Source: RHKX01 sp041393495
GTDB lineage: Bacteria; Actinomycetota; Thermoleophilia; Solirubrobacterales; 70-9
DNA length: 64,000 nt
Assembly: GCA_041393495.1 (NCBI GenBank)
Contig: JAWKKA010000011.1
Coordinates: 60,224 to 124,223, forward strand
Direction of reading: 5' to 3'
The position numbers and the translations under genes are program-made. Below are positions 43,812 to 51,794 of the stretch, one piece after another. The notes under the pieces are model-generated. The model ran no database searches, was not told where the DNA came from, and was given only the letters and a program-made list of their open reading frames with translations. Numbering within the stretch: position 1 is the stretch's first letter; each line of letters starts with the position of its first letter.

Positions 43812-44782
43812 GCGCCCGCGTCGCCCCTCGGCCCGGTCCCGGGGCCGTCGCCGGTCGCGTAGCCGAGCTCGACCAGCAGCGGTCCCGCGATCGACTCGAA
43901 GAGCTCGCGATCGGAGCGGCTCATGCTTTCGCGCCAGCGGCTGGCCCGCTTCGGGTCGGGCTTCTCGGTCGTGCGGGCGTGCGTCGCCATCCGCCGCTCG
44001 ACGCTCAGCGTCGTCCGCCTTCCGTCCTCGGGCAGCTCCCGCTTCATCTCCGCGAGCCGGTCGGCCGAGCGCTCGTGGTAGTCGAGGAGGGCGTCGTCCC
44101 AGGGAAGCTCGAAGAACCCGCAGATGCGCTCGAGCGTCGCCCGGGTGTCGAGGATCAGGCTCTCGTAGCGAACCTCCTCGTAATGGCGCAGCCGCCGTGC
44201 CTGCTCGCGGGCGCGCGTGATCCGCCGCACCCAGCGCTCGGCGATCCGGTCGATCGGGTGCTCTTTGACCGCGCGGTCGCGGATCGACAGAGCGACGTCA
44301 CGCCCGTCGCGGATCACGTGCACGAACCTCGCCTCCGGCAGGACGCGCTCGATCTTGCGCATGCTCTTCACGTAGATCGGCGTCTTCTCCCCCCAGCGGG
44401 GCTTGCCGACTCGCTCCGCGTAGGCGGAATAGAAGGCGCGGAGGGCGTCGCCGGCGTTGAGCGGCTCGATCGCCCGGAAGCGCTCGAGGAGCGCGTCCTC
44501 GCTGAGGCCGAAGTCGCCCCATTCCCGCTGACGGGTGATGGTCTCGAGCAGCGCCTCGGGGGTCGGGTCGTCCCCCTCGGCCACGTCGATCAGCTCCGGC
44601 ACGAAGTGGGTCTCGGGCGGGATCGTCAGCTCCGGGTGGGCGTCGAGCATCATCCGCAGCAGGGTCGTCCCCGAGCGGTTGACGCCGACGACGAACGGCG
44701 CCGGGGTCAGCTCGGTCCCGCGCGCCGAGGCGCGGCGGCTCCTGGACTCGCGCCAGGCTCTCTTGGGGCTTGGAAGTGGCAT
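43808..44782 (-). CDS. Sulfotransferase, first gene of the sulfotransferase array
   Basis: A 324-residue enzyme from the ATG at 44782 (MPLPSPKRAWRES). The same frame stays open to 44944, but the extra residues are low quality. Motifs: VNRSGTTLLRMMLDAHPEL, WGEKTPIYVKSM (Glu replaces the Asp of WGDKTP), HVIRDGRDVALSIRD, YEEVRYESLILDTRATLERI, and ELGYATGD at the end. It begins an operon of seven genes with 4-base overlaps up to the two-domain sulfotransferase. A TACAAT box 83 bases upstream is the likely promoter. Confidence 0.87.
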   Translation of the reverse strand: MPLPSPKRAWRESRSRRASARGTELTPAPFVVGVNRSGTTLLRMMLDAHPELTIPPETHFVPELIDVAEGDDPTPEALLETITRQREWGDFGLSEDALLERFRAIEPLNAGDALRAFYSAYAERVGKPRWGEKTPIYVKSMRKIERVLPEARFVHVIRDGRDVALSIRDRAVKEHPIDRIAERWVRRITRAREQARRLRHYEEVRYESLILDTRATLERICGFFELPWDDALLDYHERSADRLAEMKRELPEDGRRTTLSVERRMATHARTTEKPDPKRASRWRESMSRSDRELFESIAGPLLVELGYATGDGPGTGPRGDAGA

Positions 44783-45014
44783 CGTCGGCAAGCGCATTCG
44801 CCTCGACGGCGAGTCGGCGATCGCGGCCCGCGTCGCGTGGCACGTGGACGTCGGGGAACGCCGGATTGTAGGCGCCGGCCGGGACTTCCGCATCGAGCCG
44901 GGGGTCCGGCTGACGGCGGACGCGGTGGCCGCTGGAGCCGTCAACCGGGCGACCGAGCGGCGCCACCTGCGGCGGCTCGACGCCCTCGATCCCGACGGGC
45001 GGCGGCGCGGGGGA
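44783..45014. other. Promoter region of the sulfotransferase array, with a possible plus-strand gene remnant
   Basis: This 232-base gap separates two island operons. On the plus strand one frame reads as plausible protein (AARVAWHVDVGERRIVGAG, FRIEPGVRLTADAV, NRATERRHLRRLDALDPDG) without a start or stop of its own, and may be a relic or a chance GC-rich frame. On the minus strand it contains TACAAT. No intact gene is supported. Confidence 0.35.
44865..44870 (-). promoter_or_regulatory. Candidate -10 box of the sulfotransferase array
   Basis: TACAAT on the minus strand is a near-consensus -10 hexamer, unusual in this GC-rich sequence, 83 bases upstream of the first sulfotransferase ATG. No clear -35 is seen. 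Confidence 0.4.
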
Positions 45015-46088
45015 TCAGCCGATCAGCTCGCCGATCGCGGCGACCGTCCGCTCCCAGGGGTGGGCCGTCCGCGACGCGACGGCGCCGTCGCGGAGCCGGG
45101 CGAGCTCGCCGGGCTCCGCGATCCGCTCGATCGCCGCCGTCAGCGCGTCGGGGTCGGGACGCCGGGCCGGGATCCCCGATCGCGCGGTCCCGTCGGGATG
45201 CGAGGGGACGAGGATGCCGTTGACGCCATCGACCACGACCTCGTTCATCGGCGGGTCGTCGTTGGCGATCGTCGGCATCCCGAAGGCGATCGCCTCATAC
45301 AGCGGCAGGCCGAGCCCCTCCCAGCGCGACGGCGAGAGCGAGACGTCGTTGGCGGCGACGGCGGCGAGGTGCTCGGCCCAGGGCTCGTCGGCGAGGCGCA
45401 GCTCGATCCGCTCGTCGGCGCCGATCAGCGGCATCAGCTCGCGCAGCCGCGAGCGCTCGACCTGGGCCTTGACGAGCAGCCGCAGGTTCTGCCCGCGCGC
45501 TCTCGTGAACGCCTCGACGACCGGCTCGGCGGGCTTGCGATGGCCGAGAAAGCCGCCCGGGAAGACGAATCGGACGAGGCCGTCGTCGCTGCGTCGGACC
45601 GGCACGTCGAGCAGCTCCGGGTGGATCCCCCACGGCACCCGCGGCGTCTGCAGCCCCCAGCCCGCGTAGCGCTCCTGCTCGCAGGCGGTGACCGAGTAGA
45701 TGCGGTCGTAGGCGGCGCGGGCCGGCTCGAGGTGCTCGCGCGTGAAGTGCTCCCAGACGAACCGGCCGATGACCCGGACGCCCGCCGAGCGGAGCCTGGC
45801 GAGCTCGTCGAACTGGTAGTTCTGGTCGCAGAGGATCGCGTCGAGCGCGTTCGCCTCGACCCAGGCCTCGTACTCGGCGAGCGGCGTCGCGAAGCTCGAC
45901 GCCGCCGTCACGTCGGGCTGGTCCCAGACGCCGGTGCGCTCCAGGGCGCCCGCCATCGGCCCCTTCTCCCGGCGCGGCTTTGCGAGCACGAAGCTCGAAT
46001 GGCCGAGCTCGTCGATCGCGGAGCGGAGGTAGCGGCCGACGACCGGCTGGCCGCGGTTGAACCACTTGCTGACGATCCCGACGTTCAC
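45015..46088 (-). CDS. GT4-like glycosyltransferase, paralogue 2
   Basis: A 357-residue member of the same paralogous family (VNVGIVSKWFNRGQPVVGRY; GHSSFVLAKP; FVFPGGFLGHRKPAEPVVEA; SRWEGLGLPLYEAIAFG; NDDPPMNEVVVDGVNGIL). It has the shortest linker before the FPG motif, essentially without the insert seen in other copies, so it may represent the basic form. The GTG start lies 11 bases after a methyltransferase stop. It is the last gene of the operon that starts at 49635. Confidence 0.85.
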   Translation of the reverse strand: MNVGIVSKWFNRGQPVVGRYLRSAIDELGHSSFVLAKPRREKGPMAGALERTGVWDQPDVTAASSFATPLAEYEAWVEANALDAILCDQNYQFDELARLRSAGVRVIGRFVWEHFTREHLEPARAAYDRIYSVTACEQERYAGWGLQTPRVPWGIHPELLDVPVRRSDDGLVRFVFPGGFLGHRKPAEPVVEAFTRARGQNLRLLVKAQVERSRLRELMPLIGADERIELRLADEPWAEHLAAVAANDVSLSPSRWEGLGLPLYEAIAFGMPTIANDDPPMNEVVVDGVNGILVPSHPDGTARSGIPARRPDPDALTAAIERIAEPGELARLRDGAVASRTAHPWERTVAAIGELIG

Positions 46089-46099
46089 GCCGCCGGCCC

Positions 46100-46780
46100 T
46101 CAGCCCGTGGCGCGACGGCCGCGGCCGCGATCGCCGCCGCGGACGCTCATCAGCCGCGGCTTGCGGGGCAGCAGCCGTTCGCGGTCGACCCCGCGCGGCA
46201 CCGCGTGCATGCAGACCCGCGTCCAGTGCTCGGTGCGCGGCTCCTCCCAGACGGTGGCGACGCCGGCGTACCCGGCAGCGGCGAGCATCTGCTCGAGGCA
46301 CGGCACGTTCGGGATCCACCAGTTCGAGGGGTTGCCGTCCTCGACGCCACGGAACAGCATCAGCGGGTCGTCGCCGCCCTTCGTCGTCGAGGCCGACTCG
46401 ATCACGAGCAGCTCGCGGGTCACCGTCGCGAGCCGCAGCAGCAGCGACATCGGGCTCGGGACGCTGTAGATCAGCCCCGAGCAGAGGACGACGTCGAAGC
46501 TGCCGAGACCCTGCCAGAGCTCCCCGAAGATGTCCATCTGCAGGAACTCGAAGCCGAATCGGTCGACGTTTGCGCGCAGGTCCTCGCCGGTGCAGATGTC
46601 GACGCCGACGACGGGCTCGGCGCCGCGGCGGACCGCCTCGGCGCAGTGGACGCCCTCCCAGCAGCCGACGTCGAGGAACGAGCGGCCGTCGAGCTCGACC
46701 GGCAGCCGGAACTGCTCCCAGCGGCTCGGCTTGCCCGCCGGGGCGGCGGCGCCGGCCCCGATGTCGCCCGTGTCGGTCAT
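46100..46780 (-). CDS. SAM-dependent methyltransferase (CmoB/DUF1698-like)
   Basis: A 226-residue class I methyltransferase. Motif I is DGRSFLDVGCWEGVHCAEA, followed by VVGVDI. FDVVLCSGLIYSV is motif IV-like, and WWIPNVPCLEQMLAAAGY matches the CmoB/DUF1698 group, otherwise known from tRNA wobble-uridine modification and from sugar O-methylation genes in polysaccharide loci. In this setting, methylation of a sugar hydroxyl or a glycan end is more likely than tRNA modification, by inference. It lies between two glycosyltransferases with gaps of 11 and 26 bases. Confidence 0.8.
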   Translation of the reverse strand: MTDTGDIGAGAAAPAGKPSRWEQFRLPVELDGRSFLDVGCWEGVHCAEAVRRGAEPVVGVDICTGEDLRANVDRFGFEFLQMDIFGELWQGLGSFDVVLCSGLIYSVPSPMSLLLRLATVTRELLVIESASTTKGGDDPLMLFRGVEDGNPSNWWIPNVPCLEQMLAAAGYAGVATVWEEPRTEHWTRVCMHAVPRGVDRERLLPRKPRLMSVRGGDRGRGRRATG

Positions 46781-46806
46781 CGCGAGGCGGGAGGGTAGCC
46801 GCCCGG

Positions 46807-48000
46807 TCAGCTCCCGATCAGCGCCGCGAGGTCGGCGATCGTCCGCGACCACGACCGTTGCTCGGCCAGCACCGCCACCCCGGCACGCATCCGCGCGAGC
46901 TCGGCCGCCTCGCCGAGCCGCTCGATCGCGGCCGCCAGCGCCGCCACGTCGGGGTCCCAGGCCGGGATCCCCGAGCGCGCGGTCCCGTTCTGCTCGGAGG
47001 GGACGAGGATGCCGCTGCGCCCGTCGAGGACCATCTCCGACATCGGCGGCTTGTCGTTGGTGATGATCGGCAGCCCGAACGCGGTCGCCTCGTACAGGGG
47101 CAGCCCGAGGCCCTCCCACCGCGATGGCGCCACGCAGACGTCGCAGGCGGCGAAGCGCGCCCGGTGGGCGGCCTCGGGCTCGTCCTCGAGCATCAGCTCG
47201 ATCCGCGGATCGGCCGCCGCGGCCTCGCGCAGGGCCTCGTCGTTGCGTGGCACCTGCGCGTCGATCAGGAGCCGCAGGTGCGTGCCCGAGGCCATCCCGA
47301 AGGCCTTGATCACCTTCCGCACCGGCTTGCGCCGCCCGAGGAAGGAGCCGGGGAAGTAGAAGGTGACAACTCCGGGGGAATCCTCCGCTCCGCGTCCGGG
47401 GCCAGCTCCGGTCGAATCCTCCGCTTCGCGTCCGCTTCCGGCGGCTGCAGGTTCAGATACCTGCGGAAATGCGCTCCGGGCCTTCGGCCCGTCCGCTGTC
47501 CGCTGTCCGCCGCCTGCCGTAGCCAGCAGCTCCGGGTGGATCCCCCACTGCACGTACGGGCTCTCGAGCCCGAGCTCCGCGTAGCGGTCGCGCTCGCAGC
47601 GGGTCAGCGAGTAGATCGTCTCGTAGGCCCCGCGGGCGGGGTCGATGTGGGCGGGCCCGAAGTACTCCCAGACGAACCGGCCGACGGTGCGGATCCCGGC
47701 CGCTCGCAGCGCCCCGATCTCCGCCCACTGGTAGTTCTCGTCGCAGAGGACCAGCTCGAGCGAGTTCGCCCGCGCCCAGTCCTCGTACTCGGCGAGCGGC
47801 ACGTCGTGTGCGGACGCCTCGGTGACGCCGGGCTGGTCCCAGACGGGGTCGGGCGCGGCTGCGGCCCGTGCCCGCGGCCCCGAGCCCGGGCGGGCGAGCA
47901 CGAAGGTCTCGTGGCCGAGGCCGTCGAGGGCCGAGCGGATCTGCCGGGCGACCACCGCCTGGCCGCTGGCGGCCCACTTGCTGACCAGGCCTATATGCAC
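46807..48000 (-). CDS. GT4-like glycosyltransferase, paralogue 3, with long repeat-containing insert
   Basis: A 397-residue paralogue starting at a GTG (VHIGLVSKWAASGQAVVARQ). The FNRGQ of the other copies is AASGQ here, a change in the N-terminal donor/acceptor loop. Between the N- and C-terminal domains, at about residues 160-212, it carries an insert of roughly 45 residues with two GREAEDSTG/GRGAEDSPG repeats. The C-terminal domain is standard (FYFPGSFLGRRKPVRKVIKA; SRWEGLGLPLYEATAFG; NDKPPMSEMVLDG). It follows the O-methyltransferase by 43 bases. Confidence 0.85.
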   Translation of the reverse strand: MHIGLVSKWAASGQAVVARQIRSALDGLGHETFVLARPGSGPRARAAAAPDPVWDQPGVTEASAHDVPLAEYEDWARANSLELVLCDENYQWAEIGALRAAGIRTVGRFVWEYFGPAHIDPARGAYETIYSLTRCERDRYAELGLESPYVQWGIHPELLATAGGGQRTADGPKARSAFPQVSEPAAAGSGREAEDSTGAGPGRGAEDSPGVVTFYFPGSFLGRRKPVRKVIKAFGMASGTHLRLLIDAQVPRNDEALREAAAADPRIELMLEDEPEAAHRARFAACDVCVAPSRWEGLGLPLYEATAFGLPIITNDKPPMSEMVLDGRSGILVPSEQNGTARSGIPAWDPDVAALAAAIERLGEAAELARMRAGVAVLAEQRSWSRTIADLAALIGS

Positions 48001-48043
48001 GTGTCCTCGGTTTCGCGTGCGGGCATGGGCGCGCGTGGGCTCG

Positions 48044-48709
48044 TCACCGCTTGCGGGCCAGGGTGATCCCGTCGGCGACGGCGAGCATCGCCACGTCGAC
48101 CCGGTCATCGGCCGCGATCGCCTCGTTCAGCGCGGCGATCACGCGACCGCCCTCGTCGTCGGGCTCCGGGTCGAGAACCGATCCGTCGCGGAGGACGTTG
48201 TCGAGGACGATCAGCCCGCCGGGCCGCAGCAGCGTCAGACAGGACTCGTAGTAGGCGGGATAGGAGGCCTTGTCGGCGTCGATGAACGCGAAGTCGTAGC
48301 TGCCGGCGCTGCTGCCGGCGAGGGCGGCGAGGGTGTCGGCGGCGGGGCCGACGACAACCTCGATCCGGTCGGCGACGCCGGCGGCGGCGAAGTTGGCCCG
48401 CGCGGCCGCGGCCCGTTCGGGGTCGAGCTCGCAGGCGGTCAGCCGGCCGCGCTCGGCGAGCCCGCGGGCGATGCAGATCGCCGAGTAGCCGGTGAAGGTG
48501 CCGAGCTCGATCGCACGCGAGGCGCCGATCAGGCGGACGAGCATCGTCATCAACGCACCCTGGTCGGGCGAGATCTGCATGACCGCGATGTCACCGAGCG
48601 CCGCGGTGCTCTCGCGGACCTCCGCGAGCACGGCGTCCTCGCGGGCGCCGTGGCGGACGACGTAGTCGTGCAGCTCCGGCGTCAGCGCGATGAACTTCGC
48701 CTCGCTCAC
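48044..48709 (-). CDS. Class I O-methyltransferase (caffeoyl-CoA/catechol-O-methyltransferase type)
   Basis: A 221-residue protein of the Methyltransf_3 family: MQISPDQGALMTMLVRLIGA, the SAM motif AIELGTFTGYSAICIARGL, ACELDPERAAAARANFA, and the metal-binding FIDADKASYPAYYE and LIVLDNVLRDGSV. Relatives are Mg-dependent O-methyltransferases acting on catechols, and some act on sugars or natural products. The GTG start overlaps the upstream sulfotransferase stop (GTGA), which ties it to the island pathway. Confidence 0.88.
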   Translation of the reverse strand: MSEAKFIALTPELHDYVVRHGAREDAVLAEVRESTAALGDIAVMQISPDQGALMTMLVRLIGASRAIELGTFTGYSAICIARGLAERGRLTACELDPERAAAARANFAAAGVADRIEVVVGPAADTLAALAGSSAGSYDFAFIDADKASYPAYYESCLTLLRPGGLIVLDNVLRDGSVLDPEPDDEGGRVIAALNEAIAADDRVDVAMLAVADGITLARKR

Positions 48710-49635
48710 GCGCCGCTCGCCGCGGTCTCGGTCCCGACCTCGTAGCCGAGCTCGTTGAGGAGCTCGCCGGCAGCGGCGTCGAAGGCGGCGACGTCCGCCG
48801 CGGACATCCGCTCCTTCCAGCGGTACATCGCGCTCGGGTCGGGCGGCTTCCGGGTCATCGCGTGGGCCTGCATGCGCTCCTCGCCCGGCCGGGTCGGCTT
48901 GCCGGCGGTCGCCGGCAGGTCGCGCGCCATCTCCGCCATCCGCTCGGCGGCGTGCTCGTAGTAGGTCAGCATCACCGGATCCCACGGGAGCGCGAGGAAC
49001 TCGGCGATCCGGCGCAGGTTCGGCTCGGTGTCGGTGACGAGGTCCTCGTAGCGCAGCTCGAGGTAGTGGGAGAGCTTGCGTCCGTGCCGCTGGGCGCGAC
49101 GGATCCGCCGCTGCCAGGTCTCCGCCACCTGCCCGGCCGGGGCGGGATCCTTGTCGCCGAGCGTCCGCTTCCAGCGCGAGAGCGCGACATCGCGGCCGTC
49201 GCGGATCACGTGGATGAACCGGGCCTCGGGCATCGCCCCCTCGATCTTCAGCATGCTCTTGACGTAGGCCGGCGTCTTCTCGCCGTAGCGGGGCTTGTCC
49301 TGGCGCTCGGCGTAGATCTCGTAGAAGGCCCGCAGCGCCGGGCCCGGCTCGAACCGGTCGAGCCGCTGCCAGCGCCCGACGACCTCGGCGGGATCCGTGT
49401 GAAGGTCGCCCCACTGGCGCACCGCGGTCATCGTCTCGGCCGCCTGCTCGGGCGTGGCGCCGGCCGCGATCGCGTCGATCAGGGCGGGGACGAAGTGCGT
49501 CTCCGGCGGGATCGCCAGGTCGGGATGGGCGTCGAGCATCAGCCGCAGCATCGTCGTGCCGGAGCGGCCGACGCCGACGATGAACGGCACCGCGGCGCGG
49601 CTGGCCTCGCTGGACTTCCTGGAGAAGAGGGCCAT
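48706..49635 (-). CDS. Sulfotransferase, first gene of the glycosyltransferase/methyltransferase operon
   Basis: A 309-residue paralogue: VGRSGTTMLRLMLDAHPDL, YGEKTPAYVKSM, HVIRDGRDVALSRWKR, YLELRYEDLVTDTEPNLRRI, and NELGYEVG near the end. As in the 43808 gene the cofactor-region Asp is Glu (GEKTP). The ATG at 49635 is 8 bases after TACCCT with no ribosome site, suggesting a leaderless mRNA for the five-gene operon ST-OMT-GT-MT-GT. The promoter faces that of vapBC. Confidence 0.88.
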   Translation of the reverse strand: MALFSRKSSEASRAAVPFIVGVGRSGTTMLRLMLDAHPDLAIPPETHFVPALIDAIAAGATPEQAAETMTAVRQWGDLHTDPAEVVGRWQRLDRFEPGPALRAFYEIYAERQDKPRYGEKTPAYVKSMLKIEGAMPEARFIHVIRDGRDVALSRWKRTLGDKDPAPAGQVAETWQRRIRRAQRHGRKLSHYLELRYEDLVTDTEPNLRRIAEFLALPWDPVMLTYYEHAAERMAEMARDLPATAGKPTRPGEERMQAHAMTRKPPDPSAMYRWKERMSAADVAAFDAAAGELLNELGYEVGTETAASGA

Positions 49636-49643
49636 GCGATCGA

Positions 49644-49649
49644 AGGGTA
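49644..49649 (-). promoter_or_regulatory. -10 box of the 49635 sulfotransferase operon (leaderless type)
   Basis: TACCCT on the minus strand, 8 bases before the ATG. Confidence 0.45.
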
Positions 49650-49661
49650 GGCGAGGTGGCT

Positions 49662-49679
49662 GGTATTACCGGGTATACT
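49662..49679 (+). promoter_or_regulatory. vapBC promoter with short palindrome
   Basis: TATACT (49674-49679) lies 6 bases before the vapB ATG. The perfect palindrome GGTATTACC (49662-49670) sits immediately behind it and could be an autoregulatory site for the antitoxin complex. Confidence 0.45.
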
Positions 49680-49685
49680 GATGCG

Positions 49686-49913
49686 ATGGCCAAGGTGATG
49701 ATCTCGCTGCCGGACGAGCTCCTCGCCCGCATCGACGCCGAGGCCGCGCGATCGGGCCGGTCGCGAAGCGCCGTCATCAGGGACGCCGCGGCCAACGTCT
49801 TCGCCGAGAACGACCGCAAGCTGGCCGAGATCATGCGCGAGCTCAACTCGCAGGTGAAGCGAAGCCACGGGGGCGACGTGGTGTCGGTCCTGAAGGCCTC
49901 CCGGCCGCGGTGA
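49686..49913 (+). CDS. Ribbon-helix-helix antitoxin of a VapBC-type module
   Basis: A 75-residue protein. The N-terminal AKVMISLPDELLARIDAEA and SGRSRSAVIRDA is a typical ribbon-helix-helix DNA-binding domain; the C-terminal half is charged and would wrap the toxin. I use the ATG at 49686, 6 bases after the TATACT box, rather than the longer frame. Its stop overlaps the vapC GTG by 4 bases. RHH antitoxins bind their own promoter; the nearby palindrome fits that. Confidence 0.82.
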   Translation: MAKVMISLPDELLARIDAEAARSGRSRSAVIRDAAANVFAENDRKLAEIMRELNSQVKRSHGGDVVSVLKASRPR

Positions 49914-50311
49914 TCCTCCTCGATGCGAGCGTCCTGCTGGCCGCCGAGGATCCGGCGGATCGCAACCACGGTGCGAGCCTCTGCCTCGTCGAATCGAGCA
50001 AGTCCCTTGCGACCCTCGATCTGGCGGCCTTCGAAGCCGTCAACGCCGCGGTCAGGGGATGGCGGGACGACGAGTCGGCTGCACGATTACGTGAGCGCGT
50101 GTTCGCGATCGAAAGGTTCGGCGAGCTGATCCGTGTCGACGAGGGGCTGGTCGAGCGGAGTCATGAGATCGCGACCGAATACGGCATCACCGTCTACGAC
50201 GCCGGGTACGTCGCCGCGGCCGAGCGGGCGGGAGCGGTGCTCGTGAGCTGCGATGAGGAAGATCTCGTCAGCAGGGGCTTGGCGCGACTTCCCGCCGACG
50301 CCCTGGACTGA
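49910..50311 (+). CDS. PIN-domain toxin (VapC-like ribonuclease)
   Basis: A 133-residue PIN-domain protein with the acidic active-site residues in ILLDASVLLAAED (Asp5), the Glu in the AAFEAVNAA helix, the Asp in VYDAGYVAAAERAG and the terminal Asp in LVSCDEEDLV. VapC toxins cleave tRNA or rRNA. The start is a GTG overlapping the antitoxin stop. It lies inside the sulfotransferase/glycosyltransferase island and converges with a glycosyltransferase, with only 2 bases between the stops. Confidence 0.88.
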   Translation: MILLDASVLLAAEDPADRNHGASLCLVESSKSLATLDLAAFEAVNAAVRGWRDDESAARLRERVFAIERFGELIRVDEGLVERSHEIATEYGITVYDAGYVAAAERAGAVLVSCDEEDLVSRGLARLPADALD

Positions 50312-50313
50312 GC

Positions 50314-51444
50314 TCAGCCCAGCAGCGACCCGAAGTCCGCGACCGTGCGGTCCCAGGAGCGCTCCTCGCGGAACTCGAGGGCCCCGGCCGAGAGCTCGGC
50401 GCGTAGGACGGGGTCGGCGAGGCGCGAGATCGCATCGGCGAGCGCGGCGACGTCGACCGTCTTCGCGGGGATCCCGGAGTTGGCGAGGCCGTCGGGGTGG
50501 GAGGGGACGAGCAGGCCGTTGACGCCGTCGGCGACGAGCTCGTTCATCGGCGGGTCGTCGTTGCAGACGATCGGCTGGCCGAACGCGATCGCCTCGTACA
50601 GATGCAGGCCGAGCCCCTCCCAGCGCGCCGGCGCCATGCAGACGTCGGCGTCGGCGAACATCTGCAGGTGGACGTCGGTCGGCAGGTCCTCGACGACCAG
50701 CTCGATCCGGCTGTCGTTCGCGACGGCCTTCTCGAGGAACTTCATCCGCCGCTCGATCTGCGCCTTGACGAGCAGCCGCAGTTCCGGCTCCTTCGTGGCC
50801 GAGAACGCGTTGATGACCTCCTTGAACGGCTTCCGCTTGCCGAGCAGCCCGGCGTGGTAGTGGAAATGGACAAGCCCGCCGGAATCCTCCGCTGCGTGTC
50901 CGGTCCCACCGGCACGTGTCCGGTAGACGGACTCGGGGTCGTTGCCGCGATGCGGCGTCACCGCGAAGTACTCGGGGTGGATGCCGTAGCGGACGTAGGG
51001 GGCCTCGATGCCCATCCCCGCGTAGCGTTCCTGCTCACAGCGGGTCAGCGAGTAGACGAGATCGTAGGCGCGCTTGGCGGGCTCGACGTGCTCGTCGCTG
51101 AACCGCTCCCAGACGAAGCGGCCGATCGTCCGGACGCCGGCGGCGCGGAGCTGTGCGATCGCGTCGAACTCGTAGTTCTGGTCGAAGAAGCAGGCCTCGA
51201 TCCCGGTCTGTCGGGCCCAGCCGACGAGCTCCGCGGCGGGGATGAAGAAGTCCGATGCGGCGGTCACCTGTGCCTGCGCCCAGACGTCGTCGCTGCGCGC
51301 GTCCTGCGGCATCGGGAAGCTCTCCTTCGTCGGCCGGCCGAGCACGAACGTCTCGTGGCCGAGCTCGTCGAGCGCGGAGCGGAGCTGGCGGGCGACGACG
51401 CCCTGCCCGCGGTTGAACCAGAAGGCGCAGATCCCGACTCGCAT
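50314..51444 (-). CDS. GT4-like glycosyltransferase, paralogue 4
   Basis: A 376-residue paralogue (MRVGICAFWFNRGQGVVARQ; GHETFVLGRP; FHYHAGLLGKRKPFKEVINA; ARWEGLGLHLYEAIAFGQP; NDDPPMNELVADGVNGLL). It has its own insert (about residues 166-190) ending in GHAAEDSGG, the same AEDSxG signature as paralogue 3, and HYHAG in place of YFPG. The ATG is 9 bases after TATCTT (51454-51459 on the complement). It stands alone between vapBC and a decayed transposase, at the purQ-side end of the island. Confidence 0.85.
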   Translation of the reverse strand: MRVGICAFWFNRGQGVVARQLRSALDELGHETFVLGRPTKESFPMPQDARSDDVWAQAQVTAASDFFIPAAELVGWARQTGIEACFFDQNYEFDAIAQLRAAGVRTIGRFVWERFSDEHVEPAKRAYDLVYSLTRCEQERYAGMGIEAPYVRYGIHPEYFAVTPHRGNDPESVYRTRAGGTGHAAEDSGGLVHFHYHAGLLGKRKPFKEVINAFSATKEPELRLLVKAQIERRMKFLEKAVANDSRIELVVEDLPTDVHLQMFADADVCMAPARWEGLGLHLYEAIAFGQPIVCNDDPPMNELVADGVNGLLVPSHPDGLANSGIPAKTVDVAALADAISRLADPVLRAELSAGALEFREERSWDRTVADFGSLLG

Positions 51445-51484
51445 GGGCCGGGGAAGATAGCCGGAGCGCGCCGCTCGGCCGGCG

Positions 51485-51794
51485 GTGGGGCGGTCGTCTG
51501 CGACGAGGGCCATGCCAGCGGGGGGTTCGCCGCGCGGGTCAGTGAGCTCGGCGGCACCGTCCTGCGCCGAACCGCAAGGACGAAGACGGGATCGGGCCCT
51601 GGCTGGCGCCGATCCGCCAGCGGATCGAGTCGGTGTCTTGGACCCGCAAGGACATCCGCTGCCTCGAGCGCCACTCCGCCCGCACGATCGAGGGACTCTG
51701 CGAGCGGGTTGGCGCCCGCGTCCTCGCCCTTGCCGCCTTCGCTCAACCACAGGCCCGGTCGTCCGCGCCGCGCCGGGTCGACTTCGTCGCCTGA
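51485..51794 (+). pseudogene. Decayed DDE transposase (C-terminal fragment, frameshifted)
   Basis: Two reading frames combine into the C terminus of an IS4/IS5-like DDE transposase. One gives VVCDEGHASGGFAARVSELG, then TVLR. After a frameshift near 51575 the next gives NRKDEDGIGPWLAPIRQRIE, SVSWTRKDIRCLERHSARTI and RVGARVLALAAFAQ. The intact family reads roughly DKGY ... LRP.RK ... IRQ.IES ... LK ... LERH..RT. The N-terminal two thirds and clear inverted repeats are missing. It marks past insertion at the island-purQ boundary. Confidence 0.65.

Noticed and set aside
44535..46469. 644-codon plus-strand frame across sulfotransferase and glycosyltransferase genes
   Set aside because: Most of it is antisense to well-supported genes; only the short intergenic part looked protein-like and is listed separately as a weak finding.
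47363..47520. Phase-variable or diversity-generating cassette in GT paralogue 3
   Set aside because: There is no simple-sequence tract, no template/variable repeat pair and no reverse transcriptase; the insert is in frame.
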